A DNA stretch of 64,000 nt from Empedobacter falsenii (GTDB lineage: Bacteria; Bacteroidota; Bacteroidia; Flavobacteriales; Weeksellaceae), in contig NZ_CP040908.1 of assembly GCF_013488205.1 (NCBI RefSeq), positions 775,501 to 839,500 of the forward strand, written 5' to 3'. Both the position numbers and the translations under genes were made by a program. How positions within the stretch are numbered: the stretch's first letter is position 1; each line of letters starts with the position of its first letter. Of this stretch, positions 1 to 12,176 are shown in pieces. The notes under the pieces were generated by a model, which searched no databases, was not told the origin of the DNA, and was given only the letters and a program-made list of their open reading frames with translations.

Positions 1-1
1 A

Positions 2-862
2 TGGACTGGTGAGCCAACTACAGCCAATTTAGACATTACGGCGATTTACAAAACAAAAGCCGCTCCTATTGATTTGATCGAACAACAAATTTCGGGCTAT
101 TCTTCTTCTGAAATGAATATGTATAAACAACGAATTCCGTTCAATACCGAGTTAATTTTGAAAGGTGAATTATTAAAACCTGATATTAAATTCAATATTT
201 CAATGGATAAAGACAATCCTTCCATTGCAACTGCGGTGATCGAAAATACACAATCGAAATTGGATCAGTTGAAAAATGATGAAGCCGAAATGAACAAGCA
301 AGTGTTTGCCTTATTGTTGCTGAATCGTTTTATTGGCGAAAATCCATTCGAAAGTAAAACAAGTGTTTCTGCAGAAACAATGGCGCTACAAAGTGTAAGT
401 AATATTTTGTCACAACAGTTGAATAATTTGGCGGATGATTTAATCCAAGGAATTGATATCGATTTGGGATTAGATACAGAAGACGATTATTCTTCGGGAT
501 CTAAAAATACACGAACAGACCTGAATGTTGCCGTGAGCAAACGTTTGTTAAACGACCGAATGAAAGTTTCGGTTGGAAGTAATTTTGGTTTAGATGGTGA
601 TGCACGAGAAAATGAAAACATGACCAATATTGCAGGTGATATTACGATCGATTATAGTTTATCGCGTGATGGTCGATACATGTTGAGAGCTTATCGAAAA
701 GATGAATACCAAGTCGCATTACAAGGACAAATTGTAGAGACAGGCGTTGGATTTATCATCACATTAGATTACGATAAATTCAAAGAAATTTTCGAGAAAA
801 GAAGAAAAAATAGAGCGAACAGAGCAAATAGAAAAACACAAAATCAAGAAGTGAAACCATGA
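2..862 (+). CDS. tamB: TamB (DUF490) C-terminal part, cut by window edge
   Basis: C-terminal end of the translocation and assembly module subunit TamB, a periplasm-spanning protein anchored in the inner membrane that works with a TamA-type outer-membrane partner in outer-membrane protein or lipid transport. The frame is open from base 2, upstream of the first possible start at 74, so the gene begins outside the window. The visible part has the features of the DUF490 C-terminus: a GEPT..LDITAIYKT segment at the edge, then repetitive beta-strand sequence ending in a basic Arg/Asn/Lys tail. Its stop overlaps the tamL start (ATGA), so the two genes are translationally coupled. The assignment rests on family pattern plus the tamL neighbour. 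Confidence 0.88.
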   Translation, partial: WTGEPTTANLDITAIYKTKAAPIDLIEQQISGYSSSEMNMYKQRIPFNTELILKGELLKPDIKFNISMDKDNPSIATAVIENTQSKLDQLKNDEAEMNKQVFALLLLNRFIGENPFESKTSVSAETMALQSVSNILSQQLNNLADDLIQGIDIDLGLDTEDDYSSGSKNTRTDLNVAVSKRLLNDRMKVSVGSNFGLDGDARENENMTNIAGDITIDYSLSRDGRYMLRAYRKDEYQVALQGQIVETGVGFIITLDYDKFKEIFEKRRKNRANRANRKTQNQEVKP

Positions 863-3207
863 AAAAATCAACCTTAACGTATATTAAAATTATTGCATAT
901 TCATTTTCTGCTCTAGGTATTTCTTCTTGTAGCAATACACGTTTTTTGAAAGAAGGTGAGATGCTTTACACAGGTTCTAAATTAACGATAAAAGGCGATT
1001 CGTTAAGCAAAACTGACAAAGCAGAATTAAAAGATAATCTCGAAAAAAATATCATCCCCAAACCTAATTCAAGTTTTTTTGGACTTCGTCCTCGTTTGTA
1101 CATTTACAACATCACGAGCGAACCTAAAAAGCAAAAAGGATTGAAATATTGGTTGAAATATAAAGTGGGTGAAAAACCTGTTTTATTGGGTGATGTCGAC
1201 ATCGAATTCAATAAAGATATTTTAGTTAATTATTCTGAAAACAAAGGTTATTTCAATGCCAAAGCACAGGGTGATACAATAAGTACAAACAAAAAAGCGG
1301 AAGTGCATTATGTCTTACAACCGCGCAAACGTTATTACATCAACCAAGTTAATTTCCCAAAAGATACCACTTTAGCGATCAACAAAGAAATTAAAAAAAC
1401 GCAAGCAAATACGTTACTGAAAGATAAGCAACCTTTCGATTTGGATGTGATCAAGGCAGAACGAGAACGAATAGATGCGCGTCTGAAAGAAAATGGTTAT
1501 TATTATTTTCATCCTGATAACATCATTGTGCAAGCGGATAGTACAGTTACGAATAAGCAAGATGTCGAACTATTTGTCAAGTTAAAAGATAAGACACCAG
1601 AGCAAGCCAAAAAACAATATAGCATTGACAAGGTTATTGTTTTCCCAGATTATAACATTCGAGACGCACGAAAAGGCATCTATAAAATGCCGATGAACAA
1701 CGATTCCTTAGCAAAATACGAGCAAAATGGTTTTTACATGGTTGATCTAAAAAATAGTTTCAAACCAAAAGTTTTTGACCGTGTGTTATATTTTAAAACG
1801 GGAGAGATTTACAACCGAGCAGATCATAATTTAACCCTGAATCGATTAATTAATTTGGGTGTTTTCAAATTTGTGAAAAATGATTTCGTGATTTCTGATT
1901 CGGTTAACCATAAATTTGATGTGTATTATACCTTAACACCACGCGAATTTCAGTCGTTGAGATTAGAAGTTTTAGGACGAACAAACTCGGCGAATTATGG
2001 TGGTGGTGAGTTAAATCTCAATTGGACACATCGCAATATTTTCAAAGGGGCAGAACAGCTTAAAATGGCTTTATATGGAGCATTTGACATGCAATTGGGC
2101 GGACAAAAAGATGCGAATAATATTTTTAGAGCTGGTTTTAATACGCAACTTTCGATTCCAAGAATTGTCGCGCCTTTCAAATTTCATTCGTCAAGTGCGT
2201 TTGTACCGAGAACCAATATTGAGATTGGTTACGAATATCAAAACAGATCGAGATTATATACACTTCATAATTTCAATACTTCTTTTGGTTACGTTTGGAA
2301 AGAGAATGCGCAAAAAGAATATAATTTAAAGATTTTTAGTGCGACTTTAGTCTTTCCAGAAAAAGTGACAGATGAATACAACAGCAAAATCTACGATTCA
2401 ATTGGAAATATCATCAACCCAAGTTTGAAACGCGTTGTCGACAAACAATTAATTTTTGGTCCACAATATTCGTATACGTATACCACAACAATGTTACCTC
2501 GAAAAAGCACATTCTATTACCGAGGTTTAGTTGATTTGGCTGGAAATTTAACAGGATTAATAACAGGTGCGAATGCGAAAAAAGACAAGGAAAAAGAAAT
2601 TTTCAAAATTCCTTTTAGTCAATATGCAAAAATGGAGCACGATTTCCGTTTTTATCACAAATTTTCTGAAAAATCATCAATCGCCACACGATTTATTGGC
2701 GGAATAGCCTATCCGTATGGAAACTCTGAATTTGTTCCTTATTCAAAACTATTTTTTGTAGGAGGAAGTAACAGTATTCGTGCATTTAGAGCGCGAACAT
2801 TAGGACCAGGAAGTTATGATCCTCGTAACCAAAATTCGAATTTCTTTTTTGATCAATCAGGTGATATTAAATTGGAACTAAATGCAGAATTTAGACAAAA
2901 ATTATTCAGTTTTCTTAACCTTGCGTTATTTGTTGATGCAGGAAACATTTGGTTAATCAACGAAGATAAAACACGTCCAGGCGCAAAATTCTCAAAAGAT
3001 TTTATGAGCGAAATTGCTGTTGGAGCTGGTTTAGGATTACGTCTTGATTTTAATATCTTAATTTTAAGATTAGATTTAGCAACTCCACTTCGTGTACCTT
3101 ATTACGAAAAGAATGACCGTTGGACATTTGATAAAATAGATTTTGGAGACAAAGCATGGCGAAAAGACAACTTGATCTTGAACATCGCGATTGGATATCC
3201 ATTCTAA
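859..3207 (+). CDS. tamL: TamL: lipoprotein-type TamA/BamA-family outer-membrane protein
   Basis: 782-aa Omp85-superfamily protein. It starts with a lipoprotein signal (ALGISSC, predicted lipidated Cys24), continues with POTRA-like segments to about residue 400, and ends with a 16-strand-type barrel (bacterial surface antigen D15 family). The barrel contains GGSNSIRAFRARTLGPGSY (about residues 634-652), the conserved lid-lock type motif, and ends in Phe as outer-membrane barrels do. The lipidated N-terminus marks the Bacteroidota TamA variant called TamL. It overlaps tamB by 4 nt, which supports a TamL-TamB complex. BamA is the alternative, but BamA is not lipidated and is not paired with tamB. 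Confidence 0.9.
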   Translation: MKKSTLTYIKIIAYSFSALGISSCSNTRFLKEGEMLYTGSKLTIKGDSLSKTDKAELKDNLEKNIIPKPNSSFFGLRPRLYIYNITSEPKKQKGLKYWLKYKVGEKPVLLGDVDIEFNKDILVNYSENKGYFNAKAQGDTISTNKKAEVHYVLQPRKRYYINQVNFPKDTTLAINKEIKKTQANTLLKDKQPFDLDVIKAERERIDARLKENGYYYFHPDNIIVQADSTVTNKQDVELFVKLKDKTPEQAKKQYSIDKVIVFPDYNIRDARKGIYKMPMNNDSLAKYEQNGFYMVDLKNSFKPKVFDRVLYFKTGEIYNRADHNLTLNRLINLGVFKFVKNDFVISDSVNHKFDVYYTLTPREFQSLRLEVLGRTNSANYGGGELNLNWTHRNIFKGAEQLKMALYGAFDMQLGGQKDANNIFRAGFNTQLSIPRIVAPFKFHSSSAFVPRTNIEIGYEYQNRSRLYTLHNFNTSFGYVWKENAQKEYNLKIFSATLVFPEKVTDEYNSKIYDSIGNIINPSLKRVVDKQLIFGPQYSYTYTTTMLPRKSTFYYRGLVDLAGNLTGLITGANAKKDKEKEIFKIPFSQYAKMEHDFRFYHKFSEKSSIATRFIGGIAYPYGNSEFVPYSKLFFVGGSNSIRAFRARTLGPGSYDPRNQNSNFFFDQSGDIKLELNAEFRQKLFSFLNLALFVDAGNIWLINEDKTRPGAKFSKDFMSEIAVGAGLGLRLDFNILILRLDLATPLRVPYYEKNDRWTFDKIDFGDKAWRKDNLILNIAIGYPF

Positions 3208-3348
3208 GTAAAGCGTAAAAGCGTAAAGCGTAAAGCGTAAAGCGTAAAGCGTAAAGCGTAAAGCGTAAAGCGTAAAGCGTAAAGCGTAAAGCGTAAAGCG
3301 TAAAGCGTAAAGCGTAAAGCGTAAAGCGTAAAGCGTAAAGCGTAAAGC
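3208..3348. repeat. heptanucleotide tandem repeat (GCGTAAA), about 20 units
   Basis: Immediately after the tamL stop codon there is a tract of the 7-mer GCGTAAA. Bases 3221-3346 hold 18 perfect consecutive copies, preceded by one 8-nt variant with an extra A (3213-3220) and flanked by partial units. The unit length is not a multiple of three and every frame meets TAA, so no reading frame can pass through. It lies between tamL and the terminator. Confidence 0.97.
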
Positions 3349-3354
3349 AAAAAT

Positions 3355-3391
3355 AAAAAAAACGGATTCTAAATTAGAATCCGTTTTTTTT
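3355..3391. terminator. bidirectional terminator between tamL and katG
   Basis: Perfect 9-bp stem (CGGATTCTA / TAGAATCCG at 3363-3371 and 3375-3383) with a 3-nt loop, flanked by A-tracts on the left and T-tracts on the right. It can therefore terminate both convergent genes. Confidence 0.88.
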
Positions 3392-3405
3392 ATTTAATGA
3401 TATAT

Positions 3406-5952
<2,547 letters not shown>

Positions 5953-5960
5953 TACATTTG
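5953..5960 (+). promoter_or_regulatory. TAnnTTTG -7 box upstream of the efflux operon
   Basis: TACATTTG matches the Bacteroidota sigma-ABfr -7 consensus TAnnTTTG. It ends only 5 nt before the ATG at 5966, so the transcript would be leaderless or nearly so if this box is used. No good -33 TTG was seen. Confidence 0.45.
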
Positions 5961-5965
5961 TAACA

Positions 5966-6286
5966 ATGAAATTTATAATTCTCATAATTGCATTATATGT
6001 TAATGTTCTATCATTTGTGCCATGTCAAGACACAAATACTAATAGAACGCAAGTTTCTATGGTGCATAGTGAGAAAGATAATTCAGATCATAAAGATCAA
6101 TGTAGTCCTTTGTGCGTTTGTAATTGTTGTCAAATTACAATTTCATCAATGAAATTTACACGATTACTAAAAACTCCTAAAGTTTTTGAACCAAATACTT
6201 CCAAGAAAATACAATTCAAAAAGAATACAATTCAAAACCAATTGTATGCCGATATCTGGCAACCTCCTAAAATAAATATTGCTTAA
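5966..6286 (+). CDS. small Cys-rich secreted protein, DUF6660-like, in metal efflux operon
   Basis: 106-aa protein with an N-terminal hydrophobic signal segment (residues 1-20, ending FVPC) followed by a His/Asp-rich stretch and a cysteine cluster CSPLCVCNCC (about residues 46-55), well suited to metal binding. I associate this pattern with DUF6660-type small proteins that precede CusA/CzcA genes in flavobacteria; that link is from memory. It lies 125 bp before the RND pump gene on the same strand. Likely role (inference): periplasmic metal sensing or buffering for the pump. Confidence 0.7.
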   Translation: MKFIILIIALYVNVLSFVPCQDTNTNRTQVSMVHSEKDNSDHKDQCSPLCVCNCCQITISSMKFTRLLKTPKVFEPNTSKKIQFKKNTIQNQLYADIWQPPKINIA

Positions 6287-6411
6287 CGAGACGATTTCTT
6301 TTTTCGTCTACACATTGATTTCAATTGATATAAAATTGAAGTCAACACTTTTCTGTGCTCATTTATTTTGATAATAAGTGGGTAATGTTAATACAATTAA
6401 TCAAATTATCT

Positions 6412-9400
6412 GTGTTAGATAAAATCATAAAATTTAGTATCCAAAACAAAATTGTTATTGGAATTATGACTGTATTGTGGATTATCTGGGGCGTATGGAG
6501 CGCAACAAAATTGCCAATAGATGCGGTACCCGATATTACCAACAATCAAGTCCAAATTATTACGGTCAGCCCTACTCTAGCTGGTCAAGAAGTAGAACAA
6601 TTGGTCACTTTTCCAATTGAGCAAAGTATTGCGAATATTCCTGATATCGAAGAAACAAGAAGTATTTCTCGTTTTGGTTTATCTGTGATTACGGTAGTGT
6701 TTAAAGAAGATGTAGATATTTATTTTGCGCGTCAATTAGTCAACGAAAAATTAAAAGAAGCACAAGAAGACATTCCGCAAGGTGTTGGTATTCCCGAATT
6801 ATCACCTGTGAGTACTGGTCTTGGAGAAGTCTATCAATATATTTTACATCCTAAAAAAGGAAGTGAGAAAAAATACAATTCAAAACAACTGCGCGAAATG
6901 CAAGATTGGATTGTTCGTAGACAATTAAACGGAACGCCTGGTGTTGCTGAGATCAATAGTTTTGGTGGAGAATTGAAGGAATACGAAGTTGCTTTAGATC
7001 CGAATAGATTGCGCGCAATGGGAATTAGTGTATCGGATATTTTTGATGCCTTAGAAAAAAATAATCAAAATACTGGAGGAGCTTACATCGATAAGAAGCC
7101 AAATGCTTACTTTATTCGAGGAATTGGAATGGTAACTTCTTTAGATGATGTAAAATTAATTCCTATAAAAAATGCGACGGGAACTGTTCCTATTTTTATA
7201 AAAGATGTAGCTGATGTAAGACTAGGACATGCCATACGATACGGAGCAATGACTTACAATGGTGAAGTAGATGCTGTTGGTGGTGTTGTGATGATGTTAA
7301 AAGGTGCGAATTCTAATGAAGTAGTTAATCTAATTAAAGAAAAAATACCAACAATTCAAAAATCGTTACCAGATGATATCGTCATCGAGCCTTTCCTTGA
7401 TCGAACGAATTTAGTAAATCGTGCAATTAAAACAGTAGAAAAAAATCTGATCGAAGGTGCATTAATTGTCATTTTTGTATTGGTTATTTTTCTTGGTAAT
7501 CTAAGAGCTGGTTTAATCGTTGCATCTGCCATTCCTCTATCCTTATTATTTGCATTAGGAATGATGAATGTTTTTGGTGTGAGTGCGAATTTAATGAGTT
7601 TAGGAGCTATTGATTTTGGATTGATAGTCGATGGAGCCGTTATTATTGTAGAAGCGACTTTACATCATCTTGGACTTAGAAAATCAACGCATCGATTAAC
7701 CCAAAAAGAAATGGATGAAGAGGTTTTTCTTTCAGCTTCAAAAATTAGAAATTCAGCCGCATTCGGGGAAATCATCATACTTATTGTCTACATTCCTATT
7801 CTTACTTTGGTTGGTGTAGAAGGAAAAATGTTTACACCAATGGCTAAAACAGTTGGCTTTGCAATTCTAGGCGCATTGATTCTTTCGTTAACGTACATCC
7901 CAATGATGAGTGCTTTATTTTTATCAAAAAAGCCTACTCTCAAAGCTTCTTTTTCAGATAAAATGATGGTGAAAATCCATAAAGTTTATGAACCATTATT
8001 AGAAAAAGCAATCCGAATCAAATATTGGTTAGTTGGTATTACTGTTGCAATTTTTGCAGTATCAATTATTCAATTCAGAAATATGGGTGGCGAATTTATT
8101 CCACAATTACAAGAAGGTGATTTTGCTTTTCACTGTATTTTACCACAAGGAAGTTCCTTAACCCAAAGTTTAGAAACATCCATGCAAGCTTCTCGAATTT
8201 TAAAAGAATTTGATGAAGTAAAAATGGTCGTTGGTAAAACAGGTTCCGCTGAGGTTCCTACAGATCCTATGCCTCCTGAAGCAACAGATATGATTGTGGT
8301 TCTAAAACCAAAGGACGAATGGAAACGTAACATTTCTTATGAAGAATTAGGTGATGAAATGATGGAAAAACTAGAGGTTATTCCTGGTGTTTTCTTTGAA
8401 AAAAATCAACCAATTCAAATGCGTTTTAATGAATTGATGACAGGAGTTCGACAAGATGTAGCTGTCAAAATTTTTGGCGAAAATTTAGATTCGCTCTCTT
8501 ATTATGCAGATAAAACCTCAAAAGCAATTCAATCTGTTGAAGGTGTTACAGCACCACAAGTAGAACGCGTAAGTGGTTTGCCTCAGATTAATGTTGAATA
8601 TGACCGAATTCGAATGGCAAATTATGGATTAAACATTCAAGATGTAAATGATATGTTGAGTACAGCATTTGCTGGAAAAACAGCTGGACAAGTTTTCGAG
8701 AATGAACGACGCTTTGATTTGGTTGTTCGATTGGATAGTGCGCATCGAAAAAGCATTGATGACATTAACAATTTAATGATTCCTACAAGTTCTGGTAATC
8801 AAATTCCGATCTCTCAGGTGGCAAATGTGAGTTATAAATTAGGCGCTTCACAAATTAGTCGCGAAGAAGGAAAACGAAGAATTGTAATTGGTTTCAACGT
8901 AAAAGATCGCGATGTACAATCGGTTGTAAAAGATATTCAGACAAAATTAGACAATGAAATCAAATTACCTTCTGGCTATTATTTCACCTATGGAGGGCAG
9001 TTCGAAAATCTGCAAGCAGCTAGTCAACGTTTGATGATTGCTGTACCAATCTCCTTATTATTAATTTTTATGTTATTGTATTTCACATTTCATTCATTCA
9101 AACAAGCAGCATTAATTTTCACAGCAATTCCAATGAGTGCAATCGGAGGTATTTTTGCATTAATTATTCGCGATATGCCATTTAGTATTAGTGCCGGAAT
9201 TGGTTTTATTGCTTTGTTCGGAGTAGCTGTTTTAAACGGGATTGTTTTAATTGGAACATTCAATCAATTAGAAAAAGAAGGAGAAAAAAATATTCTAAAA
9301 CGAATAATGGAAGGAACCAATATCCGATTACGACCAGTATTAATGACAGCAACAGTTGCATCGTTAGGATTTTTACCGATGGCAATTTCCACAGGCGCAG

Positions 9401-10773
9401 GTGCCGAGGTTCAAAAACCTTTAGCAACAGTTGTCATTGGAGGATTAATCACAGCTACTTTTTTAACCTTATTTGTATTACCAATGTTATATTTAATATT
9501 TAATTCAAAACTTCCGAAAATAAAATTGAATTCAAAAAATTCACTTCCATTCCTTGTCATCGGAATGTTTTTGATGGGACAATCTATTCAAGCGCAAACT
9601 CGTTCAATTAATATTCAAGAAGCTCAACAAATTGCAATTGAAAATAATCCATTAATCAAAGCAAATGAACGAAGTATTTCATCAAGTGAAGCTTTAAAAG
9701 GAACCGCAAATGAATTACCAAAATTAAATGTGGAAGCACAACTTGGGCAATATGCGAGTCCAAAATTTGATTATGGTTTATCTATTTCTCAAAGTATTCC
9801 ATTTCCAACGATTTTTAAACACCGAAAGGCAGTGTTAGAATCAGAAGTGAATAACAAGAAGATACAAAAGGAAGTGACAACAAACGAATTGTTGAAACAA
9901 GTGAGAACCTATTTCTATCAGATCGAATATTTAGAATATAACCATGATCAACTCGAACAATTAAATAAACTTTATTTAGAATTTATTCGAATTGCTTCGG
10001 TTCGATTTAATGCAGGTGATATTAAGAAAATCGAAATTAATACAGCAGAAACACAACAAGGAGAAATCAATTTGTTGCTGAAACAAAACAAAGTGTATTT
10101 AGCAAATGCGTACAAAAATCTAAACGTATTATTGAATACCGAAGAGAATTTTACAATTACCAAAGAGACAAATTATATTCCATTAAAATTGAGTGGAATT
10201 TTAGACGGTTCTACAATTGATAATAATCCTACTCTCAAAGCTTTTTACCAACAGATGGAAATTACAGAACGAAACAAAGAAGTCGTAAAAGCCGAAGGTT
10301 TACCAGAATTTTCACTTGGTGTAAACAGTTTATCGATGATTGGAATGCACGAAAAAAATGGAGTACAAAGGTATTACAATGGCCTTGATCGTTTTACTTC
10401 TGTAAACCTTGGTGTTGCAATTCCATTAACGTTTGGTGCTACAAAGGCAAAAATCAAAGCTTTGGAATATGATAAACAAGCCATTCAAGAAACAGCCAAT
10501 TTTCAAAAACAACAGTTAACGATTCAACTTGATAATTCAATTAATCAATATCAACAAGATTGGGAACAATATGAGTATTATGTAAACCAAGCCATTCCAA
10601 ATGCAGAAAAAATTGTAAAAGCAGCTCAATTGGGTTATAAAACTGGTGAAATTTCGTATGTCGAATATCTTTTTGCCTTACAAACCGCAACGGATATTCA
10701 ATTAAAATATCTTGAATCGATACAACAAGTCAATCAAACTGTTGTCAATATTAATTCTATCATCAATCAATAA
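6412..10773 (+). CDS. CusA/CzcA-family heavy-metal RND pump fused to a TolC-type outer-membrane factor
   Basis: Heavy-metal efflux RND transporter with an extra C-terminal outer-membrane efflux domain. The RND part begins DKIIKFSIQNKIVIG, has LPIDAVPDITNNQVQI, and carries the TM4 proton relay IDFGLIVDG (Asp at codons 7612 and 7630). TM12 ends near base 9510. From about 9600 a TolC/OEP domain follows (INIQEAQQIAIENNPLIKA), separated by a signal-peptide-like segment. PIQMRFNELMTGVR resembles CzcA more than CusA, so Zn/Co/Cd is at least as likely as Cu; the substrate is unproven. I chose the GTG at 6412 because family members start MLDKIIKF; an in-frame ATG lies at 6385 and a GTG at 6355. One nt separates it from the adaptor gene. 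Confidence 0.93.
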   Translation: MLDKIIKFSIQNKIVIGIMTVLWIIWGVWSATKLPIDAVPDITNNQVQIITVSPTLAGQEVEQLVTFPIEQSIANIPDIEETRSISRFGLSVITVVFKEDVDIYFARQLVNEKLKEAQEDIPQGVGIPELSPVSTGLGEVYQYILHPKKGSEKKYNSKQLREMQDWIVRRQLNGTPGVAEINSFGGELKEYEVALDPNRLRAMGISVSDIFDALEKNNQNTGGAYIDKKPNAYFIRGIGMVTSLDDVKLIPIKNATGTVPIFIKDVADVRLGHAIRYGAMTYNGEVDAVGGVVMMLKGANSNEVVNLIKEKIPTIQKSLPDDIVIEPFLDRTNLVNRAIKTVEKNLIEGALIVIFVLVIFLGNLRAGLIVASAIPLSLLFALGMMNVFGVSANLMSLGAIDFGLIVDGAVIIVEATLHHLGLRKSTHRLTQKEMDEEVFLSASKIRNSAAFGEIIILIVYIPILTLVGVEGKMFTPMAKTVGFAILGALILSLTYIPMMSALFLSKKPTLKASFSDKMMVKIHKVYEPLLEKAIRIKYWLVGITVAIFAVSIIQFRNMGGEFIPQLQEGDFAFHCILPQGSSLTQSLETSMQASRILKEFDEVKMVVGKTGSAEVPTDPMPPEATDMIVVLKPKDEWKRNISYEELGDEMMEKLEVIPGVFFEKNQPIQMRFNELMTGVRQDVAVKIFGENLDSLSYYADKTSKAIQSVEGVTAPQVERVSGLPQINVEYDRIRMANYGLNIQDVNDMLSTAFAGKTAGQVFENERRFDLVVRLDSAHRKSIDDINNLMIPTSSGNQIPISQVANVSYKLGASQISREEGKRRIVIGFNVKDRDVQSVVKDIQTKLDNEIKLPSGYYFTYGGQFENLQAASQRLMIAVPISLLLIFMLLYFTFHSFKQAALIFTAIPMSAIGGIFALIIRDMPFSISAGIGFIALFGVAVLNGIVLIGTFNQLEKEGEKNILKRIMEGTNIRLRPVLMTATVASLGFLPMAISTGAGAEVQKPLATVVIGGLITATFLTLFVLPMLYLIFNSKLPKIKLNSKNSLPFLVIGMFLMGQSIQAQTRSINIQEAQQIAIENNPLIKANERSISSSEALKGTANELPKLNVEAQLGQYASPKFDYGLSISQSIPFPTIFKHRKAVLESEVNNKKIQKEVTTNELLKQVRTYFYQIEYLEYNHDQLEQLNKLYLEFIRIASVRFNAGDIKKIEINTAETQQGEINLLLKQNKVYLANAYKNLNVLLNTEENFTITKETNYIPLKLSGILDGSTIDNNPTLKAFYQQMEITERNKEVVKAEGLPEFSLGVNSLSMIGMHEKNGVQRYYNGLDRFTSVNLGVAIPLTFGATKAKIKALEYDKQAIQETANFQKQQLTIQLDNSINQYQQDWEQYEYYVNQAIPNAEKIVKAAQLGYKTGEISYVEYLFALQTATDIQLKYLESIQQVNQTVVNINSIINQ

Positions 10774-10774
10774 A

Positions 10775-12019
10775 ATGAAAAAAATAAAGATCATTATCTA
10801 TAGCGTGTTAGCCATATTATTTCTAAGTAGTTGTACCAAAGAAACAAAAACGGAACAACCAATCGAGGAAAAAAAAGCTGAGCACGAAGAAGCGCCACAA
10901 ACAGTTGCTACGCTAACAGAAGAACAAATGAAGGCTGTTGGTGTAAAACTGGGAACTATTGAAGTAAAGGAGCTAACGGCTATGATTAAAGCAAATGGAC
11001 TTTTGAATGTTCCGAATAGCAATATGGCAAGTGTTGCATCTATGTTTGGTGGAGTAATACAAACATTGCCAATTCAGGAAGGTTCGTATGTCAAAAAAGG
11101 ACAAGTAATTGCGACAATTTCAAACCCAGAATTTATTATTACACAAGAGCAATACTTAACTGTTTTGAGTCGAATTACCTATGCAGAGCAAGAATTTAGA
11201 CGACAAAAAGAATTGTTTGATAACGATGCTGGTGCAAAAAAGAATCTTCAGAACTCTTCTGCCGAATTGAAAACATTACGTTCTCAAAAAGCATCTTTAT
11301 CTCGTCAACTTCAAATGATGGGAATTAATCCTTCTAAAGTAACCAATGCAAATTTGAGAAATGGAATGGTAATTACAGCACCAATTAGTGGAACAGTAAG
11401 TAAAATTATTGCGCAAATAGGAAGTTATGTAGATGTCTCATCTCCCGTCGCTGAAATCATTGATAATAGTTCTATTCACTTAGATTTGCAAGTTTTCGAG
11501 AAAGATTTACCTAAGATGAAAGTTGGTCAAGTCATTCAATTTGAATTAACAAACAATCCAGGAAACAGTTACGAAGCAGTCGTGTACAGTATTGGTTCTT
11601 CTTTCGAAAATGAAAGTAAAACCATTGCAGTACATAGCAAAGTACGAGGAAATAAATCTGGATTGATAAATGGAATGAATATTACAGGAGCCGTAAGCTT
11701 AAGTAATTCCTCTACACCTGCTGTTCCCAATGAAGCAATTGTAGAAGCGGATGGTAAATTTTACATCTTTGTCAAAACAAACAAAAAAGTAGAAGAGCAT
11801 ACAGACGAAGAAAGTAAAGATCCGAACGAAAAGAACAAAGAACATAAAAATGAAAAATTGATGAACTTTGAAAAAATCGAAGTTGTAAAAGGTTCTTCAG
11901 ATATGGGTTACACAGCTATTACAACCGTAAATGAAATTGATCCAACTACACAGATTGTTGTAAAAGGAGCCTTTTTCGTTAATGCTAAATTAAGTAATTC
12001 CGGAGATCACGGACATTAA
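10775..12019 (+). CDS. CusB/CzcB-type periplasmic adaptor (membrane fusion lipoprotein) of RND pump
   Basis: 414-aa HlyD/RND adaptor. The lipoprotein signal (LFLSSC) sets the start at the ATG at 10775, 1 nt after the pump stop, rather than an earlier in-frame start inside the pump gene. Lipoyl/barrel-sandwich segments are seen in GGVIQTLPIQEGSYVKKGQVI and the matching APISGTVSKIIAQIGSYV, with an alpha-hairpin between them and a beta-barrel after them. The C-terminal part has a Lys/Glu/His-rich insert (about residues 345-370) that may bind metal. It links the inner-membrane pump to the outer-membrane channel, which here is fused to the pump. Confidence 0.93.
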   Translation: MKKIKIIIYSVLAILFLSSCTKETKTEQPIEEKKAEHEEAPQTVATLTEEQMKAVGVKLGTIEVKELTAMIKANGLLNVPNSNMASVASMFGGVIQTLPIQEGSYVKKGQVIATISNPEFIITQEQYLTVLSRITYAEQEFRRQKELFDNDAGAKKNLQNSSAELKTLRSQKASLSRQLQMMGINPSKVTNANLRNGMVITAPISGTVSKIIAQIGSYVDVSSPVAEIIDNSSIHLDLQVFEKDLPKMKVGQVIQFELTNNPGNSYEAVVYSIGSSFENESKTIAVHSKVRGNKSGLINGMNITGAVSLSNSSTPAVPNEAIVEADGKFYIFVKTNKKVEEHTDEESKDPNEKNKEHKNEKLMNFEKIEVVKGSSDMGYTAITTVNEIDPTTQIVVKGAFFVNAKLSNSGDHGH

Positions 12020-12055
12020 AACAATTCAAATACACTCCCCTAACTAACTTCCACT

Positions 12056-12092
12056 AAAAAGTCCGATAGACAATATGTTTATTGGACTTTTT
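12056..12092 (+). terminator. terminator after the metal efflux operon
   Basis: Inverted repeat AAAAAGTCC...GGACTTTTT (12056-12064 and 12084-12092) extended inward by GATA/TATT pairing and followed by a T-rich end, 37 nt after the adaptor stop. Confidence 0.75.
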
Positions 12093-12176
12093 ATAATTGT
12101 AATAAGCAACCTTTTTTATATTCAGTTTTTCTTATAGAATTTACCTTCTCTATTGTAATATGTATTATTTTTTCAA

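Noticed and set aside
2075-2329. 84-aa plus-strand ORF inside tamL
   Set aside because: Out-of-frame overlap with the barrel domain; no supporting features.
3208-3348. CRISPR-like array
   Set aside because: Units are 7 bp, contiguous and without spacers, so it is a simple tandem repeat.
5966-5968. later start codon for the Cys-rich small protein
   Set aside because: Any later ATG would remove the signal peptide, so the first ATG is kept although the promoter box is very close.
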